From the NCBI GenBank assembly GCA_016784735.1, contig JADHUC010000052.1:1-44914 (forward strand): DNA of 44,914 nucleotides, given 5' to 3'. A program made the position numbers and the translations under genes. This stretch comes from Pirellulaceae bacterium. Lineage in GTDB: Bacteria > Planctomycetota > Planctomycetia > Pirellulales > Pirellulaceae. The notes beneath the pieces are model-generated. The model had not been told where the DNA came from. It made no database searches and was given only the letters and a program-made list of their open reading frames with translations. Positions 27,236 through 36,846 of the stretch are shown here, in pieces; the stretch's first letter is position 1, and the number at the start of each line of letters is the position of its first letter.

Positions 27236-28636
27236 ATGCACGACTACCATCGAGAGAATCTGTGCCACGATCCGATTCACGGGTATATCCCCTTCACTTC
27301 TGATGCTGATTTGGAGCAAGGGGAGACATCCGAGCGGCAAATCATCGACCATCCATGGGTGCAGCGTTTGCGGCATATTCACCAGTTGCAGACGGCGTGG
27401 TGGGTCTATCCGACAGCGGAACATACTCGTTTTCAGCATGTGATCGGGGCCATGCACCTGGCCAGCCGGGCCATGGCGGTGCTATACGAAAGCCTGCAAG
27501 AGGTTTGTCCCGACGTGCCAAGTCGCGGATACGTGGAAACGCTGATGCGTATGGCGGGGCTCTTGCACGACGTGGGCCATGGGCCGTTCGGGCATTTCTT
27601 CGACCAGCATTTTCTGCGCGATTTCGGCCTGACTCACGAAACGTTGGGGGCGAAAATCATCTGCGACGAACTGGGCGATCTACTCAAAGGCTTGCGGCGA
27701 AACCCTAACAGCGAGTTGCTCGCCGACGAGCGTCTTGATCCGCAGCAGATCGCTTGGTTGATCACACGCCCAAGAGAAGACGATCCGACGGAATCTCCCG
27801 AATGGCTGCATTTTCTACGCAATCTGCTCAGCGGCATTTACACGATCGACAACATGGATTTTGTGTTGCGCGATGCCTACATGTCAGGGTACAGCCAACG
27901 TGCCTTCGACTTGGAGCGCCTGCTCCATTACAGCTTCTTCAGTCCTCAAGGCTTGACCATCCACGACCGAGGCATTGACGCGCTGTTGCGGTTCATGGCG
28001 GCACGAGCCGAGCTGTTTCGCTCGGTGTACTTTCACCGCACGGTACGAGCCATCGACCTGACGCTGGCGGACGTTTTCGCGGCGAGCAAACAACATCTGT
28101 TTGACGGCAACCCCGCCGAACATCTGACGCAATACATGAACTTCACCGAGAGTTCGTTACTGGTCGATGTATCGCGATGGCCCTACGATGCGGATGAAGA
28201 GAAACGGGCATTGGGAAAGGCGTGGCAGCGTCTAGTTAGGCGTCAGATTCCGTGGACGATGATTTGCCAGCGCAACGTCGTGTTCACCGGGGACGACGCG
28301 GAGCGCAGCAGCATCTTCAGCGATCCCCAGTTTGTCGAACAGAAACTCCGTCACAACTTGCCCTCGGAACTGGCGGACGTGCCCATGCGTATCGACATTG
28401 CTCGAGCCATATTCCGGCCTCATACAACGGGGCCCACCGCCGGGCAGAATTTCTTGTACGATTCGGCTTGCGACTCCATCCGGCCCCTCACAGCCAATCA
28501 GTTGTACGAACGATTGCCGGTCAGTCAACGCATTTGCCGCGTGTATGCCGAGTCGCGGGAACATGCCGCACCGCTGGCCGCAGCGTTGGATTCGCTGATC
28601 GGCCACGGAGGCGAGGACGATTTGACGAACATGTAG
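27236..28636 (+). CDS. HD-domain phosphohydrolase (SAMHD1/dGTPase-like)
   Basis: This 466-aa protein begins CHDPIHGYIPF and QRLRHIHQLQ, typical of the dNTPase-like HD family. The metal site is made of H68 (RFQHVIGAMH), H111-D112 (LLHDVGHGPFGH) and the later Asp in NMDFVLRDAY. Members hydrolyse dNTPs to nucleosides and triphosphate, or act on related nucleotides; many bacterial ones have unproven substrates. The start ATG has no good ribosome-binding site. It lies 62 bp after the nucleotidyltransferase gene, which could be read-through or coincidence. Confidence 0.9.
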   Translation: MHDYHRENLCHDPIHGYIPFTSDADLEQGETSERQIIDHPWVQRLRHIHQLQTAWWVYPTAEHTRFQHVIGAMHLASRAMAVLYESLQEVCPDVPSRGYVETLMRMAGLLHDVGHGPFGHFFDQHFLRDFGLTHETLGAKIICDELGDLLKGLRRNPNSELLADERLDPQQIAWLITRPREDDPTESPEWLHFLRNLLSGIYTIDNMDFVLRDAYMSGYSQRAFDLERLLHYSFFSPQGLTIHDRGIDALLRFMAARAELFRSVYFHRTVRAIDLTLADVFAASKQHLFDGNPAEHLTQYMNFTESSLLVDVSRWPYDADEEKRALGKAWQRLVRRQIPWTMICQRNVVFTGDDAERSSIFSDPQFVEQKLRHNLPSELADVPMRIDIARAIFRPHTTGPTAGQNFLYDSACDSIRPLTANQLYERLPVSQRICRVYAESREHAAPLAAALDSLIGHGGEDDLTNM

Positions 28637-28731
28637 AACAGGGCTTGCCGTTTCGGGCAACGGATGGAATGATAACGGCGGGGACGCGGACGAAGAGCAT
28701 TTCGACGATTGAATTGGGAAGAGGTTGAGAC

Positions 28732-29820
28732 ATGTTTCTAGGTTTCGGTGAAATCATGGCTCGCGTCACGCCGGAGGGCCACTTGCGTTGGCGCCAATCG
28801 CTTCCGGGACGCGTGGAAGTGACTTGGGGCGGTGGCGAAGCGAATGTATGCGCTTCGCTGGCCCTGTTTGGGCAACCGGTTCGATATCTGACGGCGCTGC
28901 CGAGGCACGCGGTGTCGGAGAGTCTGGCTGCATCGCTGCGTGGGCTGGGCGTGGACGTGGACCACGTTCTCTGGCGCGACGAAGGACGAATGGGAGTTTA
29001 TTACGTCGAGGTGGGAGCGAACCAACGCGGCTCGACGGTCCTGTACGATCGCCAGTATTCCGCCGTCAGCCTGGCCGGACCGGACGAGTATGATTTCGAC
29101 GCTGCCCTGGACGGCGTACGCTGGCTGCACGTCACCGGCATCACTCCATCGATCAGCGAAAACGCTTGCCGCGCGAACCTGGAACTGGTGCGGCGAGCGA
29201 AACAGGCCGGGGCCGCCGTCTCGTGCGATTTGAACTACCGCAAGAAGCTGTGGAATTGGCGCCCGGGGACCGAAAAGAAGTCGCTTGCCCGCGAGTGCAT
29301 GTCGGAGGTACTGCCGCACGTAGATCTGGTCATCGGCAACGAGGAGGACGCCGCCGATGTGTTGGGGATCCATGCCGAAGGCGCTGATGTGGAACGCGGA
29401 ACGATCAACGCCGCGGCTTATGAAAACGTTGCTCGGGAGATCGTCGGCCGTTTTCCGAACGTTCGACGCGTCGCCATTACGCTGAGGCAAAGCATCTCGG
29501 CCGATCATAACAACTGGGGTGCCATGCTGTTTGATGCCGAAGTGGACCGGGCGTTTCTGGCACCCGTAGACGAAAACGGTATTTACTGTCCGTATGAAAT
29601 CCGGGACATTGTCGATCGCGTGGGTGCCGGCGATTCCTTTGCCGCCGGACTGCTGTACGCCCTGAATTTGGATGACTACAACCGCCCGGGCGAAGCAATT
29701 CGTTTTGCCGTTGCGGCCAGTTGCCTGAAACACTCGATCAAAGGCGACTTCAACTACGTGACCGCAAACGAAGTCACAGCACTGGCCGCCGGGAACGTGA
29801 CAGGCCGCGTGCAGCGGTGA
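28732..29820 (+). CDS. kdgK: PfkB-family sugar kinase, likely 2-keto-3-deoxygluconate kinase
   Basis: This 362-aa ribokinase-fold protein is preceded by GGAAGAGG. The N-terminus [18 protein letters not shown] and the substrate segment [15 protein letters not shown] are characteristic of KdgK-type members; the catalytic D301 lies in [10 protein letters not shown]. It would phosphorylate 2-keto-3-deoxygluconate to KDPG using ATP in the cytoplasm, the step after uronate or gluconate dehydration. No aldolase gene is adjacent. The specificity is inferred, and another ketose or keto-acid is possible. The adenylosuccinate lyase gene follows after 73 bp. Confidence 0.85.
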   Translation: MFLGFGEIMARVTPEGHLRWRQSLPGRVEVTWGGGEANVCASLALFGQPVRYLTALPRHAVSESLAASLRGLGVDVDHVLWRDEGRMGVYYVEVGANQRGSTVLYDRQYSAVSLAGPDEYDFDAALDGVRWLHVTGITPSISENACRANLELVRRAKQAGAAVSCDLNYRKKLWNWRPGTEKKSLARECMSEVLPHVDLVIGNEEDAADVLGIHAEGADVERGTINAAAYENVAREIVGRFPNVRRVAITLRQSISADHNNWGAMLFDAEVDRAFLAPVDENGIYCPYEIRDIVDRVGAGDSFAAGLLYALNLDDYNRPGEAIRFAVAASCLKHSIKGDFNYVTANEVTALAAGNVTGRVQR

Positions 29821-29836
29821 ACTTCGGCAACACGCG

Positions 29837-29863
29837 CATTCGTCGTCTCCCTTACTCCGTTGG
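29837..29863 (+). promoter_or_regulatory. Bipartite conserved element upstream of purB
   Basis: CATTCGTCGTCTCCCT (29837-29852), five variable bases, then CGTTGG (29858-29863). The same layout, with exact match in both blocks, occurs at 42363-42389. It starts 57 bp before the purB ATG, and its role is unknown. Confidence 0.6.
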
Positions 29864-29893
29864 CAATTTTGCCCTAGGTCTGGAATCAGGATC

Positions 29894-31321
29894 ATGCCGC
29901 ACGACCAATACGAAAACCCATTGATTACCCGCTACTCGTCCAAAGAGATGAGCCACCTGTGGAGCGCCCAGAAGAAATTCGGCACGTGGCGCAGACTGTG
30001 GGTTGCATTGGCGGAAGCTCAGAAAGAGTTGGGATTGCCGGTCACGGACGAGCAAGTCTCCGAACTGAAAGCACACGTCGACGACATTGACTTCGAAGCG
30101 GCTGCGAAGTACGAGCGTGATCTGCGGCATGACGTGATGGCTCACATACACGCCTATCGGGACGTGTGCCCAAGCGCGGGCCCCATTATTCACCTGGGCG
30201 CGACCAGTTGTTATGTGACAGACAATACAGACATTCTGGTGCTGCGCGACGCATTGGGCATGGTGTGCCGGCGTGTTGCCGCGGTGATTGACCGCTTGGC
30301 GGAATTCGCTGCCGAGTATCGCGATGCGGCTTGCTTGGGTTTTACCCACCTGCAGCCGGCCCAGCCGACGACGGTCGGCAAACGAGCCTGCTTGTGGGCC
30401 TATGATCTTGTCCTGGACCTGCATGAACTGGAACACCGTTTGAGCGAACTGAAGGCGCGCAGCACCAAGGGCACGACCGGCACACAGGCGAGTTTTCTGA
30501 AGCTGTTCGACGGCGACCACGACAAGGTGAAACAACTGGAGCAATTGGTCGCGCGAAAGATCGGTTTCGACACAACTTACGCCGTGACGGGCCAGACCTA
30601 TTCTCGCAAGATCGACTCGCAAGTCTTGGACGTCTTGTCCGGCGTGGCTCAGTCGGCGCACAAGATGGCTACGGATTTGCGTCTCTTAGCCAACAAGAAG
30701 GAGGTCGAAGAGCCGTTCGGGAAGAAACAGATCGGTTCGTCGGCCATGGCTTACAAACGCAATCCGATGCGCAGCGAGCGGATCTGTTCGTTGGCTCGCT
30801 ACGTCATCAGCCTGCAGTCGAGTCCCGCCAACACGCTGGCCACCCAGTGGATGGAACGGACGTTGGATGACAGCGCCAATCGCCGACTTGTTTTGCCGCA
30901 GGCATTCTTGGCAATCGACGCCGTGTTGATCCTGTGCCAGAACGTAACATCCGGCTTGGTCGTCTATCCGGAGGTCCTTGCCAAGAATCTCCGCGAAGAG
31001 TTGCCGTTCATGGCCACCGAGAACATTCTCATGGCCGCCGTTGCCGCCGGTGGCGATCGACAAGACTTGCACGAACGAATCCGCCAGCACAGCCATGCCG
31101 CAGGCGCCGTCGTCAAGAACGAAGGGAAGCCGAATGATCTGATCGAGCGACTGGCGTCAGACGAGGCTTTCGCCGGTGTGGACTTCGTGGCGGCCATGGA
31201 GCCGACACAATTCGTCGGCCGGGCGCCGCAACAAGTGGACGACTTTATCGAAGAAGTCGTCACACCCATCCGGCAGCGATATGCGCAAGACGAACGGCTT
31301 GAGGCGGAGGTAAACGTGTAG
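29894..31321 (+). CDS. purB: Adenylosuccinate lyase
   Basis: This 475-aa enzyme splits adenylosuccinate to AMP and fumarate and acts on SAICAR in purine synthesis. The fumarase/aspartase-superfamily signature [16 protein letters not shown] is at about residues 280-295 and supplies the flexible catalytic Ser loop. [16 protein letters not shown] and [15 protein letters not shown] are the other two conserved regions. Length is close to the eukaryotic-type and planctomycete branch. AGG precedes the ATG. The shared bipartite element lies in the 73-bp spacer after the sugar kinase gene. Confidence 0.95.
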   Translation: MPHDQYENPLITRYSSKEMSHLWSAQKKFGTWRRLWVALAEAQKELGLPVTDEQVSELKAHVDDIDFEAAAKYERDLRHDVMAHIHAYRDVCPSAGPIIHLGATSCYVTDNTDILVLRDALGMVCRRVAAVIDRLAEFAAEYRDAACLGFTHLQPAQPTTVGKRACLWAYDLVLDLHELEHRLSELKARSTKGTTGTQASFLKLFDGDHDKVKQLEQLVARKIGFDTTYAVTGQTYSRKIDSQVLDVLSGVAQSAHKMATDLRLLANKKEVEEPFGKKQIGSSAMAYKRNPMRSERICSLARYVISLQSSPANTLATQWMERTLDDSANRRLVLPQAFLAIDAVLILCQNVTSGLVVYPEVLAKNLREELPFMATENILMAAVAAGGDRQDLHERIRQHSHAAGAVVKNEGKPNDLIERLASDEAFAGVDFVAAMEPTQFVGRAPQQVDDFIEEVVTPIRQRYAQDERLEAEVNV

Positions 31322-31414
31322 CGGAGCAGCCGATTTGATTGCACTGCGACTGTTTTGACGGTAGTATGAAGTTGGCGGTCAAGCTTCAAACGTCGCAGGA
31401 GAAAGGCATTTGTT

Positions 31415-31663
31415 ATGGATCTTGAGGGAATTCGCGAGGCGCTTCGAAAGCAACCTTTTGAACCGTTTACGCTTTGTCTTGCGGACGGTCGGTCTTTGCC
31501 CGTCCAGCATCCGGAATTCGTCGCCGTTGGCCGTCGCAGGATTATTGTCGTCTCGGAAGACGACTCCTGGTCCGTTGTCGAACCTCTGTTAGTCGTTTCT
31601 TTGGACTACAAGGCGGACTCGTCCACCAAAGGCAACGGCAAGAAACGCAGGAAGAAGAACTAG
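31415..31663 (+). CDS. 82-aa conserved protein with basic tail
   Basis: The start has AGGAGAAAGG upstream. The core reads IREALRKQPFEPFTLCLADG, then VQHPEFVAVGRRRIIVV and a final strand LLVVSLDY. I recognise this as a small, widespread planctomycete family with no known function. The last 15 residues are Lys/Arg-rich (GNGKKRRKKN), which might bind nucleic acid. It ends 6 bp before the convergent uvrA-family gene's stop. Confidence 0.82.
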   Translation: MDLEGIREALRKQPFEPFTLCLADGRSLPVQHPEFVAVGRRRIIVVSEDDSWSVVEPLLVVSLDYKADSSTKGNGKKRRKKN

Positions 31664-31669
31664 CCACCG

Positions 31670-34489
31670 TCAGCCGGCGTTGAGCACGCATTTGAGGTAT
31701 TTTCCCGTGATCGACTGCTCGTTCTGAGCGACTGTTTCCGGTGGCCCTTCGGCGACGACTTGTCCTCCGTCTTCCGCGGCTCCCGGTCCCAGATCAATGA
31801 TGTAGTCGGCCGCCTTCATCATCTGCAGGTTGTGCTCGATGACAACCAGCGAATGGCCCACGGCCAGCAGTGCTTCGAAACAATCCAACAATTGAACGAC
31901 ATCCGAAAAGTGCAGGCCGGTTGTAGGTTCGTCCAGCAGAAACAGCGTCCGATTGCGACGAGCGGCGGACATGTAGGCGGCCAGCTTGAGCCTTTGTGCT
32001 TCGCCCGACGATAGCGTCGTGGCCGGCTGACCTAACCGAAGGTAGTCCAGCCCCACGTCGATCAACTGCTTCAGCTTGGCCTGCACCTTGGTCTGACCGC
32101 GAAAGAACGAAAACGCCCCCCGCACGGTCATATCGAGGACTTCCGCGATATTGCGGTTGCGATACATGACGTCCAAGATTTCCTTCCGATACCGCGTTCC
32201 GCCACACTGGCTGCACTTCATGTACACGTCGGGCAGGAACTGCATGTCGATTTCCACGAAACCCTCGCCTTTGCACGCTTCACAACGGCCGCCGTCGACA
32301 TTGAAGCTGAAATGACTGGCCTTATAGTTGTGCGTGCGTGCTTCTATCGTATCGGCGAACACGGCGCGGATCTGATCGAACGCTTTGATATAAGTCACTG
32401 GATTCGAACGCGGCGACCGGCCGATGGGACTTTGGTCCACCAGCACCACGTCATCGATCTGACCGTCGCCGAACACGTCGTCGAAGGGATGCGGTTTCGG
32501 CGCGTCCTTTCGCTTGCGGCGGCAAAGGGCCCCATACAGCGTATCCTGTACCAATGTGCTCTTGCCAGCGCCGCTGACACCGGTCACCAAGCACAAGATG
32601 CCCAATGGAAAGTCGACCGTGATGTTTTTCAGGTTGTTGCCGCGTGCTCCGGTAAGTTTGATGCGGCCATGATTCGGCTCGCGACGGCGCTCGGGCATGG
32701 TCATGCCACGACGACGGCCCAGATATTCGCCGGTCAAGCTGGCATCAGGAGCCTGCATCTCGTCGGGCGTGCCCTGGAACACGACCTCGCCACCTCGCTC
32801 GCCAGCACCAGGCCCGACCTCGATCACCTGATCCGCCCGCCGGAGCATGGTCTCTTCGTGTTCCGTGACGACCACCGTGTTGCCGCGATTTCGCAGTCCG
32901 ATAACTGCATCGGTCAATCGGTCCACGTCGCGCGGGTGCAGGCCGACCGAAGGTTCGTCCAACACGTACAGCATGTTCACCAAACTGGACCCCAGTGCCG
33001 ACGTCATAGCCACTCGTTGGGCCTCGCCGCCGCTGATCGTGCGCAGCGTTCGATCGAGCGTCAGATAGCCGACCCCGACGTCGCATAAGTAGCCGAGTCG
33101 CGATTCGACCTGTTCCAACATCGTCCGCCCCACTTTGCGATCCCAGTCCGTCAACTGGAGCGATTGGAAAAAGGTCAGAGCATCGTCGATCTTCAGCCGG
33201 CAGATATCCGCGATGTTTTCGCCGCCCACCTTGGTGGCCAATGCCTCGGGGCGCAGCCGCTGTCCTTCGCACGCCGGACAAGGGCTGTAGCTGCGCCATC
33301 GGCTGAGAAACACGCGTATGTGCATCTTGTACTTGCGGCGTTCCAGCCAATTGAAGAAGCCACGCAGTCCGCCGAAATCGCGTTCGGGAACGCCTTCGCG
33401 AATCAGACGCAAATGGTCCTCGTTCAACTGCCGAAAGGGAATGTCGACGGGCAAGTCGCAGTCGCCAGCCAGCTCGAGCAGTTCTTCCAGTTCGTGCGCA
33501 TAAGCCGGCGTGCTCCACGGCGCAATGGCTCCATCGCGGATAGTCTTCGACGGATCCGGCACGACCAGTTCCATGTCCACGTCGACGGTGTCGCCAAAAC
33601 CTTCGCACTGTGGACACGCGCCCAGGGGGCTGTTGAAGTCGTACAGTCGAGGCTCGGGGTCGGGATACTCCAGTTCGCAGTCCTCGCAGCGCAGCGAGGT
33701 GCTGAACCCCAGACGCTGCCATGCGCGCCCGTCGATTTCGATGCCCTCGTCGTCGCCATTCATCACCAGGGCGCAGCAGGTACCGCCACCTTTAGAAAAT
33801 GCTGTTTCGAGCGAGTCCCGCAGCCGCTGCTCGCTGACGCTGCCACTAGCGAGACGATCCGTGACGACTAGAAGCGAGTCTGGCGCACCGTTTCCCGAAG
33901 TGGCGGGCGGGAGCGACTCGGTCGCTAGTTGGATCGTTTTCCCTCCCACGATCACGCGAACAAATCCATTTTCCTGCAACTCGTTGGCGATTCTTGCAGG
34001 ATCGTCTTCGCGCGATAGCGGTCGCGGGAAGGCCAGCATGTACCGAGTCCCATTAGGCAAGCCGGTCAGACGTTCCGCGGCGCTCTGGGGCGTGTCTTTC
34101 CGGACTTCGCAGCCACAGCCGTTGCAGAAAACGCGGCCAATCTTGGCAAACAGCAGGCGAAGGTAGTCGATTGTTTCCGTGGCCGAGCCGATCGTGGCCC
34201 GGTTCGAACGCGTTGTGCTCTTGCGGGTTACGGCAATCGCGGGCGGGATACCGTCTATCCGTTCGGCATCCGGTTTCTCCAGGCGATCCAGAAACTGACG
34301 CGTGTAGGCGGAGAAGCTCTCGATATAGCGCCGTTGCCCCTCCGCATAGAGGGTATCCAGAGCCAAGCTCGTCTTGCCGCTGCCGCTGACGCCACAAATC
34401 ACGATCACTTGGCGATGAGGTAGGTCCAAGTCGACGGACTTCAGATTGTGGACGCGAACGCCGCGTAACTGGATGGACTGGGCGGACAA
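31670..34489 (-). CDS. uvrA: UvrA-family excinuclease ATPase
   Basis: This 939-aa protein begins with a TTG codon at 34489, with GAGGGG about seven bases upstream; the nearby ATG is out of frame. Walker A motifs are GVSGSGKTS (residue about 33) and GVSGAGKST (from G637); the ABC signatures are TISGGEAQRVAM (about 482-493) and LSSGEAQRLKLA (about 822-833). Zinc modules CEDC...CPQC and CEACKGEG...CSQC are present, as is a UvrB-binding-type region, so the layout is that of full UvrA for damage recognition. Both signatures depart from the usual LSGGE forms, so it may be a paralogue; a second uvrA elsewhere would settle this. The exonuclease III gene is 70 bp upstream on the same strand. Confidence 0.9.
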   Translation of the reverse strand: MSAQSIQLRGVRVHNLKSVDLDLPHRQVIVICGVSGSGKTSLALDTLYAEGQRRYIESFSAYTRQFLDRLEKPDAERIDGIPPAIAVTRKSTTRSNRATIGSATETIDYLRLLFAKIGRVFCNGCGCEVRKDTPQSAAERLTGLPNGTRYMLAFPRPLSREDDPARIANELQENGFVRVIVGGKTIQLATESLPPATSGNGAPDSLLVVTDRLASGSVSEQRLRDSLETAFSKGGGTCCALVMNGDDEGIEIDGRAWQRLGFSTSLRCEDCELEYPDPEPRLYDFNSPLGACPQCEGFGDTVDVDMELVVPDPSKTIRDGAIAPWSTPAYAHELEELLELAGDCDLPVDIPFRQLNEDHLRLIREGVPERDFGGLRGFFNWLERRKYKMHIRVFLSRWRSYSPCPACEGQRLRPEALATKVGGENIADICRLKIDDALTFFQSLQLTDWDRKVGRTMLEQVESRLGYLCDVGVGYLTLDRTLRTISGGEAQRVAMTSALGSSLVNMLYVLDEPSVGLHPRDVDRLTDAVIGLRNRGNTVVVTEHEETMLRRADQVIEVGPGAGERGGEVVFQGTPDEMQAPDASLTGEYLGRRRGMTMPERRREPNHGRIKLTGARGNNLKNITVDFPLGILCLVTGVSGAGKSTLVQDTLYGALCRRKRKDAPKPHPFDDVFGDGQIDDVVLVDQSPIGRSPRSNPVTYIKAFDQIRAVFADTIEARTHNYKASHFSFNVDGGRCEACKGEGFVEIDMQFLPDVYMKCSQCGGTRYRKEILDVMYRNRNIAEVLDMTVRGAFSFFRGQTKVQAKLKQLIDVGLDYLRLGQPATTLSSGEAQRLKLAAYMSAARRNRTLFLLDEPTTGLHFSDVVQLLDCFEALLAVGHSLVVIEHNLQMMKAADYIIDLGPGAAEDGGQVVAEGPPETVAQNEQSITGKYLKCVLNAG

Positions 34490-34559
34490 CGGGGGCCCCT
34501 CGCATGGTCGACAATAGAAGCGAAAGTGGAATCCCGTATCGTACCGAGAGGTGGCCGGT

Positions 34560-35336
34560 TCAGCCAGTGGTGAGGTCGACCGTTACGGGGGCGTGGTCCG
34601 ACACGATCAGTCCGCCGTGGCGGTAGATCGAGGCATCCTGCCAATTCTCCGCAACCGCCCGATTCCCCAACAGATAGTCGATCCGCCATCCACGATCCAG
34701 CTCGCGTGCCCGGCCGCGGTTGGACCACCAGGAGTAAGGCCCGTCCACCTCGCCAAACTGTTCGCGGACGAAATCGGACCAGCCCGCTTTCAACAGCCGG
34801 CCGAACCACTTGCGTTCGTGGGGAAGGAAGCCCGACGAGTTAGCGTTGCCCTTGGCATAGAAGATGTCCCGCTCGGTGTGGGCAATGTTCAAGTCGCCGC
34901 CCAACACGACGGGCTCACCCAAAGCTGCCTGTCGCTTGGCCCATGGGAAGAAACGGGCCATCCACTCCTCTTTGTACTTCTGACGTTCGGGACCTGACGA
35001 TCCCGAGGGAAGATAGACACTCGCCAACTGCACGCCTTGAACGCGTACCCGCAACACGCGGCCGTCCGGGTCATCGTCACGGTTACCCAGCCCCACGCCC
35101 AGCACCTCCATGGGCAGTCGCGACCAGACGGCCGTACCCGCGTAACCTTTCTTCCGGGCGGGATGCCAGTGGACATTCCAGCCGACCGGATTGGCCCACT
35201 CGTCGGGCAGTTGCTCGGGCAGGCAGCGGATTTCCTGCAACAGAAGCACGTCCGGCGCCAATTGAGCCAGACAATCGCCAAATCCCTTGCGCAAGGCTGC
35301 GCGTAGGCCGTTCAGATTCCAAGTGGTGATTCGCAT
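34560..35336 (-). CDS. xth: Exodeoxyribonuclease III (AP endonuclease)
   Basis: This 258-aa protein has the full ExoIII/APE1 motif set: TWNLNGLRAALRKG, LLLQEIRCLPEQLP with the metal-binding Glu, SVYLPSG, GGDLNIAHTERD, and the C-terminal RIDYLLGN and VSDHAPV with the catalytic His. It cleaves DNA 5' to abasic sites and removes 3' blocks in base-excision repair. The gene precedes the UvrA-family gene by 70 bp on the same strand, giving a small DNA-repair pair. The ATG has only a weak ribosome-binding site. The 158-bp spacer to the divergent PGM-like gene shows no clear promoter. Confidence 0.94.
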   Translation of the reverse strand: MRITTWNLNGLRAALRKGFGDCLAQLAPDVLLLQEIRCLPEQLPDEWANPVGWNVHWHPARKKGYAGTAVWSRLPMEVLGVGLGNRDDDPDGRVLRVRVQGVQLASVYLPSGSSGPERQKYKEEWMARFFPWAKRQAALGEPVVLGGDLNIAHTERDIFYAKGNANSSGFLPHERKWFGRLLKAGWSDFVREQFGEVDGPYSWWSNRGRARELDRGWRIDYLLGNRAVAENWQDASIYRHGGLIVSDHAPVTVDLTTG

Positions 35337-35494
35337 GGGCGTTTTATAGACGAAGGTTCGTTTTCTGGTAACCAGCCTGGCAAACGCGAGTCAATTTTGG
35401 CCCACCTGGACGCCCAGACGCTTTTCGATCAGACTGTTGTACCGCGCGCGGCCCGGGCAGTCGCCGGACCGCGAGTCAGCAGAGAGTGGAGAGC

Positions 35495-36700
35495 ATGAAA
35501 TACGCAATCATCATCCCCGACGGCTGTGCCGACGAACCGCAAGAGGCGTTGGACGGAAAGACGCCTCTTCAGGCGGCGCACGTGCCGGCCATGGACGAAA
35601 TTGCCGCGACCGGTGCCGTCGGACGGGCAAGCAACGTACCCGCCCATATGCCGGCCGGATCGGCCGTGGCAACCATGAGCCTGTTGGGCTACGATCCCGC
35701 CAAGCTCTTCACCGGGCGTGCCCCGTTGGAAGCGGTCGCCCAGGGAATCGAGATGGCGCCGAACGACTGGGCCATTCGCTGCAACCTGGTGACGATCGAA
35801 GACCAGATCATGCGCGATTTCACGGCCGGCCACATTTCCTCGGAGGAGTCCGCGGAGCTGCTCAAATCCGCCCAAGAAGGTCTGGTTGGCGATTTACCGC
35901 TGGAATTCGTACCCGGGGTCAGCTACCGCAACCTGGTGATGTACCGTGGCGATCAGCAGCCCGCGCCCTTCGCCGACGAGACCCGAGCCACGCCGCCACA
36001 CGATCTGACTGACAAGTCCGTGGCCGACGACTACCCCCGCGGCGCAGGCAGCGATCTGCTGAACGACCTGATGAGCCGCAGTATTGCCCTGTTTTCAGAC
36101 CATTCGGTCAATGTGGCTCGGCGCGAAGCGGGCAAGCTGCCAGCCACGAATGTGTGGTTGTGGGGACTGGGAAGAAAGCCATCGCTGCCTTCTTTCAAAG
36201 ATGCCTACGGCAAATCGGGGAAGATGATCACGGCCGTGGATCTGTTGCGGGGGCTGGCGGCGCTGATCGGGTGGGAACGAATCGAGGCACCCGGCGCCAC
36301 GGGTTATACCGACACGGACTACGCTTCCAAGGGCCGCTGTGCGGTCGAAGCGTTACCGTCGACTGACGTGGTTTGCGTCCACATCGAGGCGCCGGACGAG
36401 GCATCGCACGAAGGTGATGTCCAAGCGAAAATCAAGGCCCTGGAGGAAATCGACCGTCATATCGTCGTGCCCGTACTAGATGCCCTCCGTTCGCAAGGCG
36501 ATTACCGGATCCTCGTGTCGCCCGATCACCCAACGCCGCTGCGCACCAAGACGCACAGTCACGGGTTCGTGCCCTTTGCGTTCTCCGGCACAGGCGTGGC
36601 GGCGGACACATATGCGACCTATGATGAATCCTGCGCGGGCCAATCCGATTTGGCATTCGCGGAAGGCTGCAACCTGATGAAACACTTCCTCGATTCCTAG
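35495..36700 (+). CDS. PGM-like alkaline-phosphatase-superfamily enzyme, proposed alternative homoserine kinase
   Basis: This 401-aa protein starts at MKYAIIIPDGCADEP (ATG with GGAG upstream; a GTG three codons earlier is possible). It has the ApgM-type metal site (D9 in IIPDG) and S56 in AGSAVATMSLLGYDP as phosphorylated nucleophile. It ends with IEAPDEASHEGD and VSPDHPTP, which carry further ligands. Archaeal-type phosphoglycerate mutases share this fold, but the branch called 'proposed homoserine kinase' has the same motifs and sits near aspartate-pathway genes. Here the next gene, 146 bp on, is aspartate kinase, favouring homoserine phosphorylation in threonine synthesis. Mutase activity remains the alternative. 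Confidence 0.87.
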   Translation: MKYAIIIPDGCADEPQEALDGKTPLQAAHVPAMDEIAATGAVGRASNVPAHMPAGSAVATMSLLGYDPAKLFTGRAPLEAVAQGIEMAPNDWAIRCNLVTIEDQIMRDFTAGHISSEESAELLKSAQEGLVGDLPLEFVPGVSYRNLVMYRGDQQPAPFADETRATPPHDLTDKSVADDYPRGAGSDLLNDLMSRSIALFSDHSVNVARREAGKLPATNVWLWGLGRKPSLPSFKDAYGKSGKMITAVDLLRGLAALIGWERIEAPGATGYTDTDYASKGRCAVEALPSTDVVCVHIEAPDEASHEGDVQAKIKALEEIDRHIVVPVLDALRSQGDYRILVSPDHPTPLRTKTHSHGFVPFAFSGTGVAADTYATYDESCAGQSDLAFAEGCNLMKHFLDS

Positions 36701-36720
36701 CGTGATCCGGCCGCGATCAA

Positions 36721-36825
36721 GTGGGGTGGGCTAGGTCTTCGCGGCCCACCAGATCGTTCGACAACACCGTCAAACACATCCTCCAACACCCTGCCGGTGG
36801 GCCGCGAAGACTTGGCCCACCCTAC
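36721..36825. repeat. Long inverted repeat, family B, copy 2
   Basis: The right arm 36796-36825 is the exact inverse of the left arm at 6285-6314. The left arm 36721-36750 differs from perfect pairing at three places, each a transition leaving a G-U pair in plus-strand RNA. The arms are 45 bp apart. The element lies between the PGM-like gene and aspartate kinase. Confidence 0.9.
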
Positions 36826-36846
36826 ATTGAAGATTGTTCCAAGACC

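Noticed and set aside
28738..29895. 385-codon minus-strand open frame
   Set aside because: Antisense to the sugar kinase gene, which has all family motifs.
36721..36846. 42-codon N-terminal extension of aspartate kinase
   Set aside because: It is translated from the family B repeat (GWARSSRPT), absent from other aspartate kinases; the ATG at 36847 begins the true N-terminus.
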